A DNA stretch of 64,000 nucleotides from Astrocystis sublimbata (taxonomy: Eukaryota; Ascomycota; Sordariomycetes; Xylariales; Xylariaceae), in NCBI GenBank assembly GCA_022453515.1, contig JAJNNY010000015.1:1-64000 (forward strand), written 5' to 3'. Of this stretch, positions 48,592-57,874 are shown piece after piece. The notes under the pieces are model-generated. The model made no database searches. It was not told the DNA's origin and saw only the letters and a program-made list of their open reading frames with translations. Numbering within the stretch: position 1 is the stretch's first letter; each line of letters opens with the position of its first letter. Both the position numbers and the translations under genes were made by a program.

Positions 48592-50409
48592 CGTGGACAG
48601 AGGGCAGAGAAGTATGCAAGAGATGGAATTACGTAGGTATGATTCATGGAGGGAGGAGGAGCTGGGTTGGGTACTCAGGCACCAGCACCATGGACGCGCC
48701 AGCCAGTGCCGCCAGCCAGTGCCTCGAGGGGTGGCTTCCGCCGTCTAGAAACTCGCTGTGTTCTGCGATCTGGATCTCATAATGGGGAAATATCAAGGTG
48801 TCTGGGATTCGTAGATCGCGATGTATAATAGATCTGATTATAGTAGGCGGCCTAGACCGCAGCGATTGCGAGTCCTGCTTCGGTCCAGACTCCGACAGCC
48901 TTCACCAATAGGGCTTGAAACGAGACACATTTTTAGTGAGCCCACCCACATGCTGGCTGCCGCCACACGGCCTCAGATCGATTGGCACTCTGCTAGTCGG
49001 ATGATCAACCATGGTTGATACGCATCAGTCACGCTTTCACCTAGCTCGAGTAACGCTCCCCTCACTGCAGTGCACTAGCCGATGCTAGTCGGAATGGCGC
49101 GCAAACGATTGGTGCATGTTGGAACACACAGAGACTTTGAAGATCGCCCAGCCTAGCATTGCCTTCAGGCCTTAAGCATACCGGCCAGCCTGCTGGGCCA
49201 GCCGCATCAGGTTAAACAGTGACAGCTAGCATCGAGTCTAGCACCAAGGAAGTAGAGATATTGTCATTTTCTCCGGCTTATGTTGCATGTCGATAAGGGG
49301 GATAGATGATGGCCAGCGGGGATGTTCCAAGTTTGTTGGTCCTCGTCTGTTGTTGTCCTGAAGACGGAGAAGAGCGAAGGAGTGAATTTCCTGGCATGCT
49401 CAGATAAATCCAGCGTGTTCCTCGCGGCTTCCTCATATGTTTGGGAACTCACTGTACCTGCCTCACTCAACACTAGGTAGTGTTACACAGTCATGTAATT
49501 ACCTGTAACAGAAACATGATGCACACTGCTACTGTATGTATTTCCCCAGATACAGTCCGTTGAAGGCCACATGCTCAACGTCCCTATTCTAGGTAGCATA
49601 GGTAAGCTCAGCAATATAGTTATCGATAATTCGAGATCGTAGCTCGTGATTACTTATTGACTTGCACCGGACGCATATTTCTGAATTGTGGACCAACGGT
49701 CTGGACTGCTACTTTCTCACGTAACATTATACGCTAGCACTGAACTCCGTGCCTCCGTGTCCAAGGTTACACCAAGACAATAGGGACGCCACGGGTGTGG
49801 AGTCGGCACTCAGTGCCGGAGCTTTCAATCTTTCAACGTGGTACAAGGGCAGGCTAGGTAGCTCGCTGGGGCTTGCAGTTGCCTCCCAAAGGATAAGGTA
49901 GCTGAAGTTCCCGCAGCTTTGGGGGATCGTAGTTGTCCAACCCGGATGAGAATGTGATAAATGCATAGGATAGGTAAGTATATAATCAATTAGCAGAAGA
50001 CATACAAGAATTGAAGAAGAAGAGCCTGCCTTTCTTACAAGAAAGACGCCATCGTCGTCGTAGCCTTCGTTCCGTTTAGTACATACAGTACAGACAAAAT
50101 AATCTAAACATGTTTTGCGCCAGCTGCTATGCCACCCTCCCCAGCCCGCGATCCGAATGAAAAACAAAACAAAGAAGAACGATGATAATGTACAGTTCAT
50201 GAGGCTGGATGGAACCCCGCTGCCTCCACTCCCAAGCTCCAGCAGAGCCAACAAGCATATTAATTAGTCGCAACACATTAAACTCCTGCATGACCACCCA
50301 TTTTCCTTCCCCTTTTCCCCTCCCTTCCGAATACCAATCTCCCATCCCATGAGTAGGTAATTAGGTAGAGCTATATAAGAGCTACACAAGAGCTCCCTTA
50401 TGGCCGATG
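48592..50409. other. Intergenic, no recognisable gene (1.8 kb)
   Basis: Upstream of the hybrid kinase and downstream of the MOB-family gene, both on the minus strand. No motif-bearing ORF. Confidence 0.6.
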
Positions 50410-50727
50410 TTACGGATGCTGTGACTGCTGTGGTGACTGGGACTGACGCCCCTGCTCACAGTCCCGCTGGCGCTGGCTCAGTCGTAGCCGATTCGCGACT
50501 TCACGCGTGCACTCAACGATGCGTTTTGTGTCTGCATCGGGATCCTCAACCTGGCGTAAATTGTTGGAAGAAGGACTACCGGAAGGACTTCTAAGAGAAC
50601 TTCTGGATGTTCTTGTGAGTCGCAATCGCCGTCTTCCCGTGATGCTGCCTTGCTGAGCGATCTCATTATTGGCACGAAAATTGTCCTCGTTGTCTTGTAA
50701 CAAACGTTCGAGACGGGCAACGGGGTT
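50410..50727 (-). other. In-frame coding-like extension after the MOB gene TAG
   Basis: Directly after the TAG at 50728-50730 the same frame stays open for 105 codons to a TAA at 50410-50412. It reads NPVARLERLLQDNEDNF, then a Ser/Arg-rich block (LRLTRTSRSSLRSPSGSPSS) and DPDADTKRIVECTREVANRL. This looks like a real protein end, so the TAG may be a recent nonsense change (CAG to TAG), a sequencing error, or a stop that is read through. No intron that removes the TAG is visible. Confidence 0.55.
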
Positions 50728-52326
50728 CTAGCCCGTGCTCGTCTCTTCTGCAGTTGACGTTGTCTCGGTCTTTTCTTCGCCTTCCTCTTTGGCTTTCTCT
50801 TCGCTTGGCTCCGCAGCTTCTGGGGCGGCTTTGGCTGCAGAATCTGTTGGAGCTTCGTCTGTGGGCGGCTCCGCAGTCTCTGATGTAACTTGCTCGGCAT
50901 GATCGTCTGCAGGCGATTTCGAGTCGTCGGTACCCTCCTGCTTGGACTCTTCTGGCGAATGAAGAACGGATGCTGCGTCGTCCAGGTCCTCACCTTGTTC
51001 AGCGTCTTCTGATTTCTCACTGCTGGCCTCATCTTGTATGTTGTCCTGACCACTTGTATGCTCTGAAGGTTCTGACGGCTCGGTCGGCTGCGTAGCAGTG
51101 GAAGTGGGTTCGTCCAGCACGCCTCCCTCGACAATGACGGGGACCTCTAAGACGGATTCTTCGTCATCGGAGGCTGTTATGCGCATGCCCCTCAGCTTAT
51201 CGGTGACCTCGGAGTGCTCATCTTCGCCCTCCTCCAGAACGGTGGCTACGGCTCTGCCGGTCGACGGTCTACTCGAGTGCCTGGCGGTGTTGCTTCTACG
51301 CGCAATCAGACTGTTCCGTTCCTCGTCGGGCTCAAAGCTATCGTTGTGGGGTGCAGGTGGTTTGGCGATGGCGGTCACGGTGAGGCGCTTGTCTTCCTTG
51401 CTAGTCAGATCTGGCTCCAAGCCCTCAGCCTCGGGAGGCAGCTTGTAGTTCTCTGCGGGCAACAGATCGTACAAGTCGCAGACGGACTTGAAAAAGGCGT
51501 ACAGGCCATGCAGCGTCTCGACACCCCAGAAGACGGTGCGGTGCTGGAACCAAGCGTGCGCAAATATTCTGTGCAGACGCCTGAAGACGTTGACGAGGTT
51601 TTTCCAGACGGCACTCTTGTCGTGGCTTTCAGACCCGAGCACAAAGCGACTAGGGAAGATCTTGGGGTTCGTGACGACGTTGGCGGCCCAGTCGAGGGTG
51701 TGGCAGCAGTAGTCGATGGCGCAGCAGCTCTTGGGCTGGTCGTGGACGGCGCACAGGAACTGCCACTCGGAGGCGCGCATCTCGGGGCAGGTGGCGGAGG
51801 AGCAGGGTGGGCTATCAAAGAGGAAGCCGACGATGAGGCCGTTGCACTGGGCGATCAGGAAGCGACAGAGCTCGTACAGCCACAGGGTGCGGTCGATGCC
51901 AGGGGGCGGCTGGGCCAGCTGAGCAGCGGTGGCGCGCGTTATGGCGGTGGTGCCACCGGCAGTGTGGTGGTAGTGCAGGGCGGCCAGATGCTCTTGGAGC
52001 TGGAAGGCCGAGTCGAGCTGTAGCGGCGCGCAAGGATGGTCAGGACGAGCATCGTCAACGGAGGACGGGAAGGCGGGAAGACGTACCTCATTCAAGGGCA
52101 CGAGGGGCGGGCCGGCGGCAATATCCTCCGACTTGGTGCCGGGATGTATGCGGCGACTCGCGTTGGCATCATTGGCGGTCTGGTCCATCTGCATCTGCAT
52201 CTGCATCTGCACCTGCGAAGCCTGGCGGTTCGCGGCGGCGCCAATGCCGGGCGACTTGGGGCCAAGCTGGATCTCGGCAGGCGGCGGCGGACTGGGCAGA
52301 CGAGGCGACCCTTGGGTCAGAGACAT
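50728..52326 (-). CDS. Mob1/phocein family protein, probably C-terminally truncated
   Basis: Two exons (52087-52326 and 50728-52017) give 509 residues. The 69-base intron (GTACGT...CTACAG) is a multiple of three and open, so it is easily missed; removing it joins VPLNE to LDSAFQLQEHLAALHYHH. The Mob1/phocein fold follows: LWLYELCRFLIAQCNGL, SPPCSSATCPEMRASEWQFL with the zinc-binding Cys pair, CAIDYCCHTLDWAANVV and the HRIFAHAWFQH helix. Mob proteins activate NDR/LATS kinases or act in striatin (STRIPAK) complexes; phocein-type members do the latter. The tail is acidic and low in complexity, ending in TAG that the same frame ignores for 105 more codons. A QM repeat near residue 43 comes from a hexanucleotide repeat. 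Confidence 0.88.
   Translation of the reverse strand: MSLTQGSPRLPSPPPPAEIQLGPKSPGIGAAANRQASQVQMQMQMQMDQTANDANASRRIHPGTKSEDIAAGPPLVPLNEVRLPAFPSSVDDARPDHPCAPLQLDSAFQLQEHLAALHYHHTAGGTTAITRATAAQLAQPPPGIDRTLWLYELCRFLIAQCNGLIVGFLFDSPPCSSATCPEMRASEWQFLCAVHDQPKSCCAIDYCCHTLDWAANVVTNPKIFPSRFVLGSESHDKSAVWKNLVNVFRRLHRIFAHAWFQHRTVFWGVETLHGLYAFFKSVCDLYDLLPAENYKLPPEAEGLEPDLTSKEDKRLTVTAIAKPPAPHNDSFEPDEERNSLIARRSNTARHSSRPSTGRAVATVLEEGEDEHSEVTDKLRGMRITASDDEESVLEVPVIVEGGVLDEPTSTATQPTEPSEPSEHTSGQDNIQDEASSEKSEDAEQGEDLDDAASVLHSPEESKQEGTDDSKSPADDHAEQVTSETAEPPTDEAPTDSAAKAAPEAAEPSEEKAKEEGEEKTETTSTAEETSTG
52185..52215. repeat. CATCTG hexanucleotide repeat coding for QM units
   Basis: About five tandem copies in exon 1 of the MOB-family gene, encoding (QM)4 on the minus strand. 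Length changes keep the frame. Confidence 0.9.
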
Positions 52327-52928
52327 GGCGCTGGCTGTGTCGGGGCCGGCTGTGGGCGGGGATCAAATGAGTGTATGCCGGGCGTTGTTTGTTGTTTTGG
52401 TCTGCGATTTGCGGTTTGGTGGTTTGGTGAAGATGGGCTTCTAAGGGTGCGTCGGGGAGGGGCCACGTTCGTTTGCGCGCTCTGGTTCACCTTCAGCCGG
52501 CGCACACGGTCCTCAGCTCTAACTTGGGTACCGCGCTCAGCCTGGAGCTAGGCGAGCTCAGGGCTGGGGTGGCTCTGTCATAATTAATGACCGAGGTATC
52601 CACACCTGATCCCGGATGGCCTTAGCGCAGGCCATTGCCATTGCACTGAGCCGCTCGGTTTGTGACCTAGCAGGGTATCTCGATGCTGATTGGTACAGCT
52701 GGCGCACCTGCATACGACCTGGTATATGAATACACCTGGTTATATGAATATGCCTACTAGAGACTCTTCAGTGCCCAGATGCAGATACGTAACACTCACT
52801 GGAAGAAACCTTAGAAAGGTCAATCTGATACTTATCTCGCGACTGACGGCATTGGCCTACAAACTATTTTGGGATTCACCCCATACTAGCAGCCTTTCTC
52901 ACCAAGTCATAAATCTTGGATTCTCAAC
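52327..52928. other. Divergent promoter region, MOB gene / ZNG1
   Basis: About 600 bases between divergent genes with no recognisable ORF. Confidence 0.65.
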
Positions 52929-54337
52929 ATGGACTTGGACGATGATGCCCCTCCAGAGCTTGTCGAAGTGGGGCATGACATCGACAATGAGGAGAAGCCG
53001 GTCCGAGTCCCAATAACCATCGTGACGGGTGAGTGCGCGAAAAGAATTGAATTGCACAGGTTACGAAGCATGTAAAATCATAGCAGTCTTACTGACATCG
53101 TATTAGGGTATCTGGGGGCTGGGAAGACCACTCTGCTGAACTACATCTTGACAGCCCGTCATGGCAAGAAGATTGCCGTCATCATGAATGAGTTCGGCGA
53201 CTGTAAGCCATGTCAGCAATCTGCAACGAGAAAGACGGGTGCTGACCTGTCATAGCTATCGACATCGAGAAGTCCCTTACAGTGAACAAGGGCGGCGAGC
53301 AGGTCGAGGAGTGGCTTGAGGTCGGGAACGGCTGCATCTGCTGCTCGGTGAAGTACGTGCCTACTCACTTCACAACCCGTCGCCTCTCCTCACCCAGGAT
53401 ATGAATAGAGCGCTGACAGCCATCCAGAGATTCCGGCGTCAATGCGATTGAGTCTCTAATGGAGAAGAAGGGCGCGTTTGACTACATCCTTCTAGAGACC
53501 ACCGGGCTCGCAGACCCCGGTAACCTAGCGCCCCTGTTCTGGGTCGATGAAGGCCTAGGCAGCACCATCTACCTCGACGGCATCGTCACCCTGGTCGATG
53601 CCAAAAACATCCTGCGCAGCTTAGACGACCCGGCTGGGAAGGTCGAAGGCCACGACGACCACGAAGGCCACGGGCCCTTGATGACGACTGCCCATGTGCA
53701 GATATCGCACGCGGATGTGGTGGTCATCAACAAAGCAGATCTCGTCACCTCCGACGAGCTCGAGAACGTCAAGGCTCGCATACGGGCTATCAATGGGCTC
53801 GCTAAGATCCATGTGACGGAGCAGAGCCAGGTTCCGCAGTTGGAAGGCGTCCTGCTGGACTTGCATGCGTATGACCAGGTCGAGACGTTGGACAATACGG
53901 ATAAGGGACATAGCCATCTTGACCCTGTGAGTTGATATGCTGTACTCCCCTCAATTGAAGACGCTCGCTAATATTATTAGACCATCACCACGGTGTCGTT
54001 CAGTGTCCCATTGCTGACCACAAGTCAGTTGGAGGGAGTAGACAGCTGGCTGAGGTCAGTCCTCTGGGAGCGCGAGGTGCCAGGTGCTACAACAACCAAG
54101 CCGTCGCAGATTGAGATTCATCGGCTGAAAGCGCGCTTGGTTCTCGAAGACGGAAGCACGAAGATAGTGCAGGGTGTTCGGGAGGTGTTCGATATTGTCG
54201 ACGGGGAGAGGATCAACGTCGAGGACGCGGCTTCGCAAGCAGGGAAGGTTGTACTGATTGGACGGGGTATACACAATATCGACTTTGAGCAAAGCTTCCG
54301 TGATAGGATACGTAATCAAGAATCGAAATTACCTTGA
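52929..54337 (+). CDS. ZNG1-type CobW/COG0523 GTPase (zinc metallochaperone)
   Basis: Five exons (52929-53028, 53107-53202, 53256-53352, 53428-53926, 53981-54337) give 382 residues, all phases agreeing. The G-domain has Walker [10 protein letters not shown] (34-42), the family metal motif C92-x-C94-C95 (GCICCSVK), ETTGLADP and NKAD. His/Asp-rich loops ([17 protein letters not shown]) could bind zinc. The CobW C-terminal domain is in exons 4-5. ZNG1 proteins carry zinc to methionine aminopeptidase 1 using GTP; a short N-terminal motif docks on that enzyme's zinc finger. Here the N-terminus reads APPELVEVG, similar to the docking motif but with P for C. Part of the last exon was copied to about 55693-55745. 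Confidence 0.92.
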
Positions 54338-54683
54338 GCATCTTACAGTTGACGGTGTCCTTCGTCTTCGCTCCGTGCTCGCGCAAGCATTGATCAATGC
54401 CATCTGTCGATTACGATTGGCCCCTGGGCCTGTGACGCTGCAACCACGTGTGTGTGAAGTTTGACGATTTAACAGCAGCTGTACTGTACTCTCCACCTTC
54501 ACGTATCCAGCTGAGAAACATTTGTAGGTGTCTATAGGATCGACAAAGCTCAAGTCATTACTTGATTGTTAAGGGTTAAACCTGAAGAACAATCATATTG
54601 TAGTCTAATTCATCAATTGAATGGCTTTATTACTTTTATGCGAGCTGAAAGAGATCACTTAACAAGGACTCGAGAGCTATCGC

Positions 54684-54692
54684 AATATATAA
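54684..54692 (+). promoter_or_regulatory. TATA-like element, unit 1 of duplication
   Basis: AATATATAA lies about 155 bases before the start at 54843 and aligns with the TATA element of unit 2 at 56250. Confidence 0.55.
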
Positions 54693-54773
54693 CGGGCGTT
54701 TGCACCACCATATCACGATCAACCAATTTCTCATCCAGAGTACTCCCATACTCCCACGGATAACACCTCATTC

Positions 54774-54808
54774 ATCAACAACAACAACAACAACAACAAC
54801 AACAGCAG
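54774..54808 (+). repeat. CAA-repeat 5' leader
   Basis: About ten CAA units just before the ATG at 54843. Unstructured CAA leaders are known to favour efficient translation initiation. The matching leader of unit 2 is A/C-rich but lacks the regular repeat. Confidence 0.9.
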
Positions 54809-54842
54809 CAAATTAAACCCAAACCAAGCAAAGCATATCAAA

Positions 54843-55493
54843 ATGTCTCCCAATAGCTTCTATCTCACAATGCCCACCGGCCAAACTCCCAGCACAACGT
54901 CCACCACCGACCGCAAGGTCCGCCCCACAGTCATAGTCAAGATCTACCAGCAGCGCCTCAGACTCCCACAACGCTTCCGGGGCGCCGTCCCCAAAGCCCT
55001 CTGGTACCAGTCATACGGCTGCTACGTGCTAATTTCACCGAACGGCCTGCCCAACCTCGGCAGAGTCGAGCATAGTGAAGTACCCGAGCGCTGCATCTGC
55101 GGGCTTCAGGAGAGGGATGATGGGCCCCAGGAGAGGGACGATAAGATCCTGCAGTACCTGATGCTCTGGTTCGACGACATCGCCCCGGCGCTGCAGATCC
55201 CGGGGCCCGAGGCTGCTAGGATGGCGTGCCGCTTCATGTGGAACGAGAACTTGCGCTATCATATCCCCCGCTGGTTCCGAAGCGTCTATAAGGAGTGGCT
55301 GGCGCTTGGCAAGTGCCATTTCCCGGAAGAGCTTGGGACCTCGGACGCTGGTGCGAGGGAGGCTGCTTTCGTAACTGGTGAGGAATCTGTAGCGAAAGTC
55401 GAGAAAGAGGATGCTGAAGTTGCTTTGGACGACGGGGAGAAGGAGAAGGAGCCGAGGCTGGAGTATTTGATTGATAGGGTTGTATCTAGGTAG
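54843..55493 (+). CDS. Uncharacterised single-exon protein (216 aa), duplication unit 1
   Basis: A continuous ORF from an AAAATGTC start after a CAA-rich leader with an upstream TATA element. The product has a Thr/Pro-rich N-terminus, a structured middle (RFRGAVPKALWYQSYGCYVLI, LQYLMLWFDDIAPALQI, RFMWNENLRYHIPRWFRSVY) and an acidic Lys/Glu-rich end. No family is recognised. Its RWFRSVYKEWLALGK block matches a block in the short paralogue downstream. Strong promoter-like features argue that it is expressed. Confidence 0.65.
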   Translation: MSPNSFYLTMPTGQTPSTTSTTDRKVRPTVIVKIYQQRLRLPQRFRGAVPKALWYQSYGCYVLISPNGLPNLGRVEHSEVPERCICGLQERDDGPQERDDKILQYLMLWFDDIAPALQIPGPEAARMACRFMWNENLRYHIPRWFRSVYKEWLALGKCHFPEELGTSDAGAREAAFVTGEESVAKVEKEDAEVALDDGEKEKEPRLEYLIDRVVSR

Positions 55494-56249
55494 TAGAAGT
55501 TGAGCTTGAGAAGTGGTGGTGCTATGCTTAGGGCGCGGTATCTAATACTCAGAAACCTACGGAACCAAAGGGTGCGCGTTTCGCTTTTGACGAAATTCTG
55601 ATATTGAATAAATCTGATTTTGCAATCTTGATTATTCTAGTTATAACATGGTATGTGCGCCTTGTTCTATGGAATTAAGATAAATTAGCTTCAAGCAAAG
55701 TTTCTGTGATAAGGATATACAATTAAAAATCGAAATCACTTTGAGAGTTCTACGACTTGACGACGTCCTTCCATGCTTGTTGCTTATAGGTAAGTAATTA
55801 CCTGCTCAAGTATCGATCAATTCCTTACTCTCAACTGGGACAGAGGCGTGTAGTAGGTAGTAGAAGGTATGCCCTCCGGGCTTATTTCACTGCCGGTACC
55901 TTCTAATGTGTACCTGAAGAACCTGTGCAAGTAACATCTACATGTAACCAATAAGTGCACTTGAGAACATCTTTATAATGTCTTTGACCGGCTGGTAATC
56001 TCCTTTGAACATGGGGTGTTTGGATAATGCGATTGATGAATAACACAACGGCCATAGATAATGCACGAAACACCTCGAAGGAGATAGGAGCTAGGAGGAC
56101 GGACAAAGCCCAACTCCTTACGTGATTGTCAGGGGCGCCACACGAAAGAGTAACAATAGTATGGTATAATCAATGGTGCCTTTTCACTGCTAGTGTCCAA
56201 GCTGAAAGAGAAAATCCAACAATGCCTCAGGAGTCAGGACTTGTCGCAG

Positions 56250-56257
56250 TATATAAA
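56250..56257 (+). promoter_or_regulatory. TATA box, unit 2 of duplication
   Basis: TATATAAA lies about 110 bases before the ATG at 56364 and aligns with the element at 54684 in unit 1. Confidence 0.6.
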
Positions 56258-56363
56258 GCACCTCGCGCCACCACCCACCTACCTACCAACTACCTCATCC
56301 ATTTCTCAACCAGACAACACCAGCAAACAAAACACCCAAAAGCAAAAGCAAAATCACAGCACA

Positions 56364-56510
56364 ATGTCGACCTACGACTACGACGTGAAGGTGCCGTCCT
56401 GGTATTTCGGCATCTGTCTCGAGTGGTTGGACTTGGTGAAGTTTAATTACAATGAAGGACCTGAGGACTGGAAGGCCGATGAGATGTCGGAGGCGATGTC
56501 AAATATGTGA
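56364..56510 (+). CDS. Shrunken paralogue of the 216-aa protein (48 aa)
   Basis: A short ORF (MSTYDYDVKVPSWYFGICLE...) at the same place in duplication unit 2 as the long ORF in unit 1, with a conserved upstream TATA element and downstream sequence. Its VPSWYFGICLEWLDLVKF block aligns with IPRWFRSVYKEWLALGKC of the long paralogue. About 130 middle codons and the acidic tail are missing, yet the frame is clean from ATG to TGA. It may be an expressed micro-protein or a decayed gene. An in-frame upstream Met is less likely because it lies before the leader. Confidence 0.5.
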   Translation: MSTYDYDVKVPSWYFGICLEWLDLVKFNYNEGPEDWKADEMSEAMSNM

Positions 56511-56776
56511 TCGGAACCCAGGTTGCGTAAGTAGTGGTAGTAGTAGGAGAAAGTTGATTGATTGATAGTAAACAGACTTGATTTTGCAATCTTGATTATT
56601 CTTATGCTATGTGGTGTATATATGAACTTTGTTCTGTTAAATTAAAATAGATCGTGCCTTTTTTTCTTCGAATATGTGAGGTGCCGCCCAAAACGCCCCG
56701 ATTCCAACCCGTGTAAAAATAACATCATGTTCAGCGTAAAAACGTGTCAATCAAGTCATGTAATGATGTCATGACG

Positions 56777-57874
56777 TTACACCTCAACAGCGGGCGAGCA
56801 GCAGCTCGACCCGAAGCGCTCGCGCATGTACTCGCTGAAGCCCTTATCGACCGAGGCGGACAGGGCCATGTAGACGACCATGTCGGAGTTCTGGGGCACG
56901 GGCATGACGCAAAAGTCGGGCAGGACCTCGACGTCACGCAGGGTCTTCATGGGGAAGAGATCCTCGACCCAGTCGAGCATGGGGTTGCGGATGCCGACGA
57001 GCAGGGCCACGTCCTGGCACGACAGCTGGCGCGGGGCGATCTCGACGGATCCCCACTGCCGCCCCCACTCCTGCTTGCGCGCCTCGGGGAGACGGCCGGC
57101 CTGGACGACGAGGCGGAGGTGCTCCACGGATGCGCAGTCGCAGAGGTAGGTGCACACTGGAGAGGATACAGGTTAGCATTACTCGTTGAGAAGAGATCGC
57201 CATCGCCCGAAGTCCAAGTGGCGATGAGACAGGGAAAACTTACTGGCTTGCCACTCGCTGCGATCACTCCAGCCGCGGCACACGCCGGGACCTCTCTTGT
57301 ACAGGGAGATCTGCTTGACGAGGGCCCTGGCGTCGTCGGTGAGGTCGGAGAAGAAGGGCTTGACGGCCTCGATGTTGGCGCCGAAGTCGAAGATGTGGTC
57401 GTTGTAGACGAGGTGGCTCGTCTCGTGGTAGATCTGGCGGTTCACGGCCATCAGGGATGTGCAGAAGTAGGCGCCCTCGTTCGCGAGGTGGTATGTTGTT
57501 TCGTAGTAGCGGCGGGCCAGCGAGCCCCCTTGGACGTGGTAGCGTGAGCGACGCTGGGGTCGTCCGTCGTCAACCGGGAGCTCCTTGCGCTCCGGTGTGG
57601 CCGGCAGGCATTGGCCGCATTGGCTGCAGAGACCGGTCTCGAGCGCGCCGGGCCGCGGTGTGACGGGCTCCCGTCCGTTCCGGATGGAGATGATCTTGGG
57701 CTGCTTCTTCACTGGCTGGACTTCCTCCTCCTCATAGTCTGATCCATCGTCTGAGTCCGGGTAGTAGCCCTCGTGAGAGTGAGCCTCTGTGGTTCCGGCG
57801 TCGAAGAGGTATGAGTAGATCATCAACCGCAGCTCGGCGGGTATGCGCATCAGAGGTGATTGTTGTGACGCCAT
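56777..57874 (-). CDS. F-box/2EXR-like protein
   Basis: Two exons (57244-57874 and 56777-57156) give 336 residues; donor GTAAGT, acceptor CTCCAG, phase 1. The N-terminus has LMRIPAELRLMIYSYLFD, the leucine-rich helix-loop of F-box and 2EXR domains. A Glu/Asp-rich insert and CSQCGQC follow. The middle has LMAVNRQIYHETSHLVYNDH, a hallmark of fungal 2EXR/F-box-like proteins, and the end is a Leu-rich region (VEHLRLVVQ). Many such fungal proteins are uncharacterised; a role in ubiquitin ligase recruitment is only possible. The start at 57874 sits right before the conserved block. Confidence 0.75.

Larger units (their letters stand above)
54287..56655. repeat. Tandem segmental duplication, about 1.4 kb and 1.0 kb units
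   Basis: Unit 1 runs from about 54287 (inside the last ZNG1 exon) to about 55692; unit 2 from about 55693 to about 56655. Matches are GAGCAAAGCTTCCGTGATA against AAGCAAAGTTTCTGTGATA at the unit starts, CTGAAAGAGA-containing promoters with TATA elements, and GATTTTGCAATCTTGATTAT downstream of both ORFs. Divergence is clear, so the event is not recent. The second unit is shorter mainly inside the coding region. Confidence 0.75.

Noticed and set aside
51214..52023. Long plus-strand ORF opposite the MOB gene
   Set aside because: Antisense shadow of a GC-rich coding exon; no independent domain.
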